From assembly GCA_902464115.1 (NCBI GenBank), contig CABQIF010000015.1, positions 1-26,400 of the forward strand: a DNA stretch of 26,400 nt, read 5' to 3'. The translations under genes were made by a program, and so were the position numbers. This document shows, piece after piece, positions 21,641 through 26,400 of this stretch; positions within the stretch are counted from its first letter, which is position 1; each line of letters starts with the position of its first letter. The DNA comes from an uncultured Ruminococcus sp. Its GTDB lineage: Bacteria; Bacillota; Clostridia; Oscillospirales; Ruminococcaceae. The notes beneath the pieces are model-generated. The model saw nothing but the letters and a program-made list of their open reading frames with translations, did no database searches and had not been told where the DNA came from.

Positions 21641-22771
21641 ATGACAAAAGTAGATATTTTTTCTGGTTTTCTCGGTGCTGGCAAAACCACACTCATCAAG
21701 AAGCTGATTGCAGAAGCATACGCTGGCGAACAGCTGGTTTTAATTGAAAATGAATTTGGCGAAATCGGAATTGACGGCGGTTTCTTGCAGGATGCTGGCG
21801 TGAATATCACAGAAATGAATTCCGGCTGCATTTGCTGTAGTCTGGTTGGCGATTTTGGCAATGCTCTGCAAAAGGTACTGGATCAGTATCATCCAGACCG
21901 GATTCTGATTGAACCGTCTGGTGTTGGCAAGCTGAGCGATGTCATTCGTGCGGTGCAGAACCTGCACAATGCAGAAATTCATCTGGAAAGCTTCACAACG
22001 GTTGTCGATGCAAAGAAATGCAAGATGTATCAGAAGAACTTCGGCGAATTTTTCAACAATCAGATTGAGCATGCAAGCTGCCTAATTCTGAGCCATACCG
22101 CTGGTCTGGCAGAATCCAAGCTGGAAGACTGTGTACAGCGTCTGCGTGCATTGAACACCACTGCTCCGATCGTAACAACGGACTGGGAACAGCTGAGCGG
22201 CGAACAGCTGCTGGCTGCGATGAATCAGACCGAAACACTGGATTCTGCTCTGAAGAATCTGCTCGAAGAAACCGAGCACGAACATGAGCATGACCATGAA
22301 CACGAACATCATCACGACCATGAAGACCATGACCATGATGAATCCTGTGGCTGCCACGATCACGATCATCACCATGACCATGACGACCACGACGAACACG
22401 AGCACCACCATCACGACCACGACCATGAACATGAACACGGCGAATCCTGCACTTGCGGTTGCCACGACCATGAACATCATCACCACCATGCGGATGAAGT
22501 ATTCACCAGCTGGGGCATGGAAACGGCAAAGACGTATACCGCAGAAGAAATTCAGACAGCATTGGAACAGCTCGAAGATGCAGAAAAGTATGGTATGATT
22601 CTGCGTGCAAAGGGCATTGTTGCCGGAGCAGATGGCAAGTGGATTCACTTTGACTATGTACCGGGTACACCGGACGTTCGGACAGGCAGTGCTTCCACGA
22701 CGGGCAGACTCTGCGTCATTGGTTCTCACATTCAGGAAGATGCACTGGCTGCACTGTTCCGCACCTGCTAA
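21641..22771 (+). CDS. COG0523/CobW-family GTPase with large His-rich metal-binding loop
   Basis: A 376-residue G3E-family P-loop protein, the group that delivers metals such as zinc to target proteins. It has the P-loop GFLGAGKTT (9-17), ENEFGEIGID (36-45), the metal-binding CxCC motif C63-I-C65-C66, and a CobW C-terminal domain (about 290-376). Residues about 213-285 hold over 30 His mixed with Asp/Glu plus two Cys clusters (ESCGCH, ESCTCGCH). The usual NKxD guanine-specificity motif is not evident: the expected position reads LSHTAGL. ATG at 21641 is chosen because an in-frame ATG at 21602 falls within the promoter-proximal dyad; its site (AAAGAAG) is weak. First of four genes. Confidence 0.93.
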   Translation: MTKVDIFSGFLGAGKTTLIKKLIAEAYAGEQLVLIENEFGEIGIDGGFLQDAGVNITEMNSGCICCSLVGDFGNALQKVLDQYHPDRILIEPSGVGKLSDVIRAVQNLHNAEIHLESFTTVVDAKKCKMYQKNFGEFFNNQIEHASCLILSHTAGLAESKLEDCVQRLRALNTTAPIVTTDWEQLSGEQLLAAMNQTETLDSALKNLLEETEHEHEHDHEHEHHHDHEDHDHDESCGCHDHDHHHDHDDHDEHEHHHHDHDHEHEHGESCTCGCHDHEHHHHHADEVFTSWGMETAKTYTAEEIQTALEQLEDAEKYGMILRAKGIVAGADGKWIHFDYVPGTPDVRTGSASTTGRLCVIGSHIQEDALAALFRTC

Positions 22772-22788
22772 GCAAAGGAGGCACATAC

Positions 22789-23751
22789 ATGCCAGCAAGA
22801 AAACAGCCGGAAGATGTTCCGGTTTACCTGTTTACTGGTTTTCTGGAAGGCGGTAAGACCAAATTCATTCAGGAAACCATGGAAGACCCTCGGTTCAATA
22901 AGGGTGAACGCACATTGCTGCTGCTCTGCGAAGAGGGCGAAGAAGAATATGATATTTCCACCTATCCGGCAAAGAATGTTTATCAGGAAGTCATTGAGGA
23001 CGAATCCGAACTGAATCCGGAACACTTGACTGAACTGCTGGAAAAACATCGGGCAGAACGGGTTGTTCTGGAATACAATGGGATGTGGCAGCTGAAGTTC
23101 TTGTTTGAACACATTCCAGACAACTGGACAGTTTATCAGGAAATGTGCTTTGTCGATTCCACAACTTTTATGAACTACAACGCCAATATGCGGAGTCTGG
23201 TTGTGGATAAACTGAACACCTGTGAACTGGTGGTATTCAACCGCTTTACCAAGGATATGGACAAGATGGAATTTCACAAGATTGTTCGGGCAGTCAGCCG
23301 GAGAACGGACATTGCCTATGAATATACCGATGGGAAAGTAGAATATGACCAAATTGAAGACCCGTTGCCGTTTGACATCGAAGCACCTGTGATTCAGATT
23401 GATGATCGGGATTATGCAATCTGGTATCGGGATTTGATGGAAGACATGAACAAATATGAGGGCAAAACAGTCAAGTTCCGTGGCATCGTTGCCGTGGACA
23501 AGAAATTCCCGAAGGGAACGTTTGCAGTTGGTCGTCATGTCATGACTTGCTGTGTGGAAGACATCACCTATCAGTGTGTCGTTGCAGAATGGAACAATGC
23601 GTTTGCTCTGAGCAATCGCCAGTGGGTGAATATTACTGCCTCAATTCATATTACCCGGCATAAGTTGTATCGTGGAAAAGGTCCTGTGCTGACCGTCAAG
23701 GAAGTGGCAGTGACTTCCAAGCCAGAGCAGGAAGTAGCGACTTTCTATTGA
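22789..23751 (+). CDS. CobW-like P-loop protein joined to a YcgQ/TIGR03943-like C-terminal domain
   Basis: A 320-residue protein starting 17 bases after its His-rich neighbour. The N-terminal part resembles a diverged COG0523 GTPase: the P-loop is TGFLEGGKT (16-24), but the CxCC motif and a clear NKxD are absent. The C-terminal part (about 222-320; KFRGIVAVDKKFPKGTF, GRHVMTCCVEDITYQCVVAEW, YRGKGPVLTVKEV) looks like the OB-fold-like domain of YcgQ/TIGR03943 proteins, which occur with CobW proteins and a permease in metal-related clusters. The fusion assignment rests on remembered resemblance. It may work as a heteromeric partner of the upstream GTPase. Confidence 0.8.
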   Translation: MPARKQPEDVPVYLFTGFLEGGKTKFIQETMEDPRFNKGERTLLLLCEEGEEEYDISTYPAKNVYQEVIEDESELNPEHLTELLEKHRAERVVLEYNGMWQLKFLFEHIPDNWTVYQEMCFVDSTTFMNYNANMRSLVVDKLNTCELVVFNRFTKDMDKMEFHKIVRAVSRRTDIAYEYTDGKVEYDQIEDPLPFDIEAPVIQIDDRDYAIWYRDLMEDMNKYEGKTVKFRGIVAVDKKFPKGTFAVGRHVMTCCVEDITYQCVVAEWNNAFALSNRQWVNITASIHITRHKLYRGKGPVLTVKEVAVTSKPEQEVATFY

Positions 23752-23804
23752 TGCAGAATCCATGAAAAATAAAATAATATTTCCGAACAGAAAGGATTTT
23801 TGAG

Positions 23805-24566
23805 ATGCTGCAACCAATTGATTCGCAGCGGTATCTTCGGCAAATGACATTATCTGGTTTCGGGGAAGCTGGACAGGCTGCTTTGCAGGCAGCCCGTGTG
23901 CTGCTCATTGGTGTGGGCGGACTGGGCTGTCCGGCAGCCCTCTATCTGGCTGCTGCCGGTGTAGGAACAATTGGGCTGATGGATGGCGATACCGTCAGCC
24001 TGTTGAACCTGCACCGGCAGATTCTTTATACCGATGCTGAAATTGGCATGCCGAAAGTGATTTGTGCAGCCAACGCCCTGCACCGCTGCAACTCCAGCGT
24101 GACCATACAGACCTATCCGGTGATGGCAGATGCAGACAACCTGCCGGAGCTTGTCCGGCAATATGATATCGTTTTAGACTGTACCGACCATTTGCCGACC
24201 AAGTTTCTCATCAATGATGTTTGCGTTGCAGAACGGGTTGCCTATGTTCACGGTGGAATTCTTGCCTATCAGGGGCAGATTTTCACCTATGTGCCAGAAA
24301 AAACGTGTCCGTGTTATCGCTGCCTTTTTGAAGCACCGCCGGAAGAAGGTGCTGTTCCGACTTGTAAAGAAGTGGGCGTTTTGGGAGCGGTTGCCGGTGT
24401 CATCGGGAATTTGCAGGCACTGGATGCGATTCGCTACCTGACCCATGTTGGAGAACTGTTGACTGGCAGATTGTTGAGTTTTGACTTTGCAACAATGAAA
24501 ACCAGAACGGTTTCTTTCCCAAAAAATCCACACTGTACCGGTTGCGGTACAACGGAAAGGAGTTGA
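23805..24566 (+). CDS. ThiF/MoeB/HesA-family E1-like adenylyltransferase
   Basis: Family members adenylate the C-terminal Gly of a ubiquitin-like sulfur carrier or a related carboxylate. The 253-residue protein has the Rossmann segment LLIGVGGLGCPAALYLAAAG (33-52), MDGDTVSLLNLHRQILY with the conserved Arg, VLDCTDHLPTKFLIND, a probable catalytic Cys in PTCKEVGVLG, and two CxxC zinc pairs (CYRC and CTGC). ThiF and MoeB cannot be told apart here, and no ThiS or MoaD gene is in the window. The ATG at 23805 follows AAAGGA. It lies 53 bases after the CobW-like pair and may be cotranscribed; zinc dependence could be the link. Confidence 0.92.
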   Translation: MLQPIDSQRYLRQMTLSGFGEAGQAALQAARVLLIGVGGLGCPAALYLAAAGVGTIGLMDGDTVSLLNLHRQILYTDAEIGMPKVICAANALHRCNSSVTIQTYPVMADADNLPELVRQYDIVLDCTDHLPTKFLINDVCVAERVAYVHGGILAYQGQIFTYVPEKTCPCYRCLFEAPPEEGAVPTCKEVGVLGAVAGVIGNLQALDAIRYLTHVGELLTGRLLSFDFATMKTRTVSFPKNPHCTGCGTTERS

Positions 24567-24571
24567 AACAA

Positions 24572-25240
24572 GTGTCTTATCGAGCTGTTTTGTGGGATTT
24601 GGATGGAACATTGACAGATTCTCAAGAGGGGATTCTTCGCTGCACACAATACGCCTTGAATGCCTGTGGAATAGAAGAATCCGACCCACAAAAATTGATT
24701 CGGTTTATTGGTCCACCGTTGTCGTATTCATTTGCTACGTTTTATCAGATGCAAGAACCAATGGTTTCCTTTGCCGTTGAGAAATACCGGGAACGCTATG
24801 GAACAGTTGGCTGGAAAGAGAATCGACTTTATCCGGGAATTGCGGATTGTCTGAAAGCGTTGAAAACAGCAGGCTATCAAATTGCCATGGCAACGGCAAA
24901 GCCGGAATTTTATGCGAAAAAGATTGTTGCATTTTTTGAACTGACTCCATATTTTGATGCAGTTGTGGGCAGTTCCATGGAACATTCTGACGCATCCAAA
25001 GCATATCTGATGCAACGAGCCATGCAACAGTTGCACATTTCAGAAACACAAAAAGAGCAGGTCGTTATGATTGGTGACCGCAAATTTGATGCAGAGGGTG
25101 CAGCTGCCTGCGGACTGCCGTTTATTGGTGTTCATTATGGATATGCTCCTGCTGGAGAATTGGAATCATATCCATCTGTCTATCTGGCGGATACCGTTTC
25201 TGATTTAAAAACATTTTTGCTGAAACACGCTGCAAGCTAA
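24572..25240 (+). CDS. HAD-superfamily hydrolase, phosphoglycolate phosphatase-like
   Basis: A 222-residue HAD phosphatase. Motif I is DLDGTLTDS (near residue 8), motif II is the Thr of MATAKPE, motif III is the Lys in DASKAYL, and motif IV is GDRKFD. A helical cap of type C1 lies between motifs I and II. The likely start is GTG 24572, nine bases after AAAGGAG; TTG 24563 is an alternative that would overlap the preceding stop. It is five bases after the ThiF-like gene and is the last gene before the terminator. The substrate is unknown; relatives act on small phosphates or pyrophosphate. Confidence 0.9.
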   Translation: MSYRAVLWDLDGTLTDSQEGILRCTQYALNACGIEESDPQKLIRFIGPPLSYSFATFYQMQEPMVSFAVEKYRERYGTVGWKENRLYPGIADCLKALKTAGYQIAMATAKPEFYAKKIVAFFELTPYFDAVVGSSMEHSDASKAYLMQRAMQQLHISETQKEQVVMIGDRKFDAEGAAACGLPFIGVHYGYAPAGELESYPSVYLADTVSDLKTFLLKHAAS

Positions 25241-25249
25241 TATACAAGC

Positions 25250-25284
25250 AATCACCGCACAATAAAAACTGTGCGGTGATTTTC
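25250..25284. terminator. Terminator between the HAD gene and the collagen-like gene
   Basis: A perfect 12-bp stem (AATCACCGCACA with TGTGCGGTGATT) has an eight-base loop and a T-rich right flank. It lies between two converging genes and probably serves both. Confidence 0.88.
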
Positions 25285-25303
25285 ATTTGCAGATAGTATT
25301 TTC

Positions 25304-26400
25304 TTAAACCGTTCCGATTTTGTTGATGGTGAGCGTTGCTCGATTTAAAACGACATCATTGCTGTCAGACAAAATCTGAATGGTTTCTGGTGCAGTCGTC
25401 ACAGAGAAGGGAACTGTCCATGCAATGGTATTGCTTTGTTCTGCGGTTGTCATGGTGGTGCTGCCGGTTTCGAGGATGGTTGTTCCCAGTTCGAGAGAAA
25501 GCGAACTGGTTTGTGGCAGCGTAGCTGCTCCTGTCGGAGAAACTTCCGCTGAAAGGGCAGCCTGATAAATGCCAGTTGTTTCTACTGTAATTTGATTGCT
25601 GCCAGCAGTGTGTGTCAAGTCTGTTCCAGATTGAAGCAGATTAACCGCAAAGGAAACGGGTGTATTTTCAGTCAATGCCTGCTCTGTGGTATCTTGTACC
25701 GCCAGAACACTTGGTCTTGATTCAGCAGCAGAAGCCCCCGTCGCTCCGGCAGGAATGACGAAATTCAATACAGCATTGCTTTCTGTTCCAGTGTTGGTGA
25801 CGCTGGCATTTGTTCCCGGTGCACCCGTGGTGGTCGTGCCGACTTGAACAGTGGAAGCCGTGCCAGTCGCCCCTGTCGCTCCGGCAGGAATAACAAAGTT
25901 CAACACGGCATTGCTTTCCGTTCCGGTGTTGGTAACGCTGGCATTTGTCCCCGGTGCACCCGTGGTAGTTGTGCCGACTTGAACAGTTGCAGCCGTGCCG
26001 TCCGCACCATCAGTTCCGTTTGCCCCCGTTGCCCCAGCAGGAATCACGAAGTTCAATACAGCATTGCTTTCTGTTCCGGTGTTGGTAACGCTTGCATTTG
26101 TTCCCGGTGCACCCGTGGTAGTTGTGCCAACTTGAACAGTGGCAGCCGTGCCGTCCGCACCAGTTGCACCGGCAGGAATGACAAAGTTCAATACAGCATT
26201 GCTTTCTGTTCCAGTGTTGGTGACGCTGGCATTTGTTCCCGGTGCACCCGTGGTGGTCGTGCCGACTTGAACAGTGGCAGCCGTGCCAGTCGCCCCAGTT
26301 GCACCATCAGTTCCGTTTGCTCCCGTTGCCCCAGCAGGAATGACGAAGTTCAATACAGCATTGCTTTCTGTTCCAGTGTTGGTGACGCTGGCATTTGTTC
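25304..26400 (-). CDS. Collagen-like repeat protein with BclA-type C-terminal domain (5' end outside window)
   Basis: At least 365 residues are visible and the frame stays open at the window edge. The N-terminal part alternates short Gly-X-Y runs (GATGANGTDGATGATG) with a conserved module (VQVGTTTTGAPGTNASVTN, then TGTESNAVLNFVIPAG). The last 140 residues (PSVLAVQDTTEQALTENTP ... RATLTINKIGTV) look like the TNF/C1q-like trimerising domain of BclA. Such proteins form filaments on the exosporium or cell surface; the sporulation genes in this window make a spore-coat location plausible. Stop is TAA at 25304. Composition is extreme (Thr, Gly, Ala, Val). Confidence 0.9.
   Translation of the reverse strand, partial: TNASVTNTGTESNAVLNFVIPAGATGANGTDGATGATGTAATVQVGTTTTGAPGTNASVTNTGTESNAVLNFVIPAGATGADGTAATVQVGTTTTGAPGTNASVTNTGTESNAVLNFVIPAGATGANGTDGADGTAATVQVGTTTTGAPGTNASVTNTGTESNAVLNFVIPAGATGATGTASTVQVGTTTTGAPGTNASVTNTGTESNAVLNFVIPAGATGASAAESRPSVLAVQDTTEQALTENTPVSFAVNLLQSGTDLTHTAGSNQITVETTGIYQAALSAEVSPTGAATLPQTSSLSLELGTTILETGSTTMTTAEQSNTIAWTVPFSVTTAPETIQILSDSNDVVLNRATLTINKIGTV
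25738..26400 (-). repeat. Tandem modules of 135-162 bp inside the collagen-like gene
   Basis: Five copies of the LNFVIPAG-encoding block begin near 25751, 25886, 26039, 26174 and 26336, giving steps of 135, 153, 135 and 162 bp. The differences (18 and 27 bp) are multiples of the 9-bp Gly-X-Y codon triplet. Copies are nearly identical at DNA level, so assembly collapse and length variation are likely here. Confidence 0.9.

Noticed and set aside
22082..22798. A Val/Met/Phe-rich frame opposite the His-rich loop that looks like a membrane protein
   Set aside because: The hydrophobic stretch is simply the complement of CAT/CAC/GAC codons of the His/Asp-rich region; there are no start signals.
25738..26400. 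CRISPR array
   Set aside because: The repeats are long, in frame, and encode a regular protein module; there are no short repeats with unique spacers.

Overview
The window looks like chromosomal DNA of a spore-forming, low-to-moderate GC Firmicute of the class Clostridia, most likely a Ruminococcus-like (Oscillospiraceae) gut bacterium. Reasons: a complete spoIIAA-spoIIAB-sigF-sigG sporulation block, Gram-positive ribosome binding sites (AGGAGG) before almost every gene, TTGACA/TATAAT promoters, an ANTAR regulator beside a glutamine synthetase homologue, a DUF4250 gene, an ECF-type pantothenate transporter component and a BclA-like collagen-repeat protein. This placement comes from gene content and protein resemblance read by eye; no database search was run. 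No tRNA, rRNA, insertion sequence, prophage or CRISPR array was seen.

Layout. 1-2518 (minus strand): the 5' tip of an unknown gene, then sigG, sigF, spoIIAB and spoIIAA with a candidate Spo0A-controlled promoter. 2662-4797 (plus): a glutamine synthetase-like gene whose metal-binding residues are largely replaced, followed by an ANTAR regulator and a strong terminator. 4825-6711 (minus): an ECF sigma factor and its probable membrane anti-sigma partner. 6853-7302 (plus): a promoter with two CsoR-type operators, a tiny reading frame interrupted by TGA, and a copper-chaperone-like HMA protein. 7374-8875: a lipoprotein. 8905-11707: coenzyme A supply, with panT-like and coaX on the minus strand divergent from coaBC on the plus strand. 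11768-13100: glyA, followed by a duplicated 63-bp repeat. 13407-16671: a plus-strand run of two acetyltransferases, a PhzF-family enzyme, rarA and a DUF4250 gene. 16709-18591: a membrane L,D-transpeptidase. 18757-19738: an Rrf2 regulator divergent from a cupin gene, sharing three copies of one operator. 19908-21533: a class B penicillin-binding protein. 21563-25284: an apparent operon of two COG0523/CobW-type GTPase homologues, a ThiF/MoeB-like E1 enzyme and a HAD hydrolase. 25304-26400 (minus): the 3' part of a collagen-like surface protein that continues beyond the window.

How the genes relate. The sporulation block encodes the partner-switch that silences and releases the first forespore sigma factor, plus the late forespore sigma factor. 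panT-like, coaX and coaBC cover uptake, phosphorylation and the next two steps from pantothenate toward coenzyme A. The Ldt and PBP genes act on the cell wall; the collagen-like protein would fit the spore surface. The most unusual points are the glutamine synthetase-like protein with basic residues at three of six metal-ligand positions beside an ANTAR protein whose receiver lacks its phospho-acceptor Asp, the three-operator Rrf2 circuit, the paired CobW-like proteins (one apparently fused to a YcgQ/TIGR03943-like domain), and the CoaBC with Asn where the decarboxylase Cys is expected.
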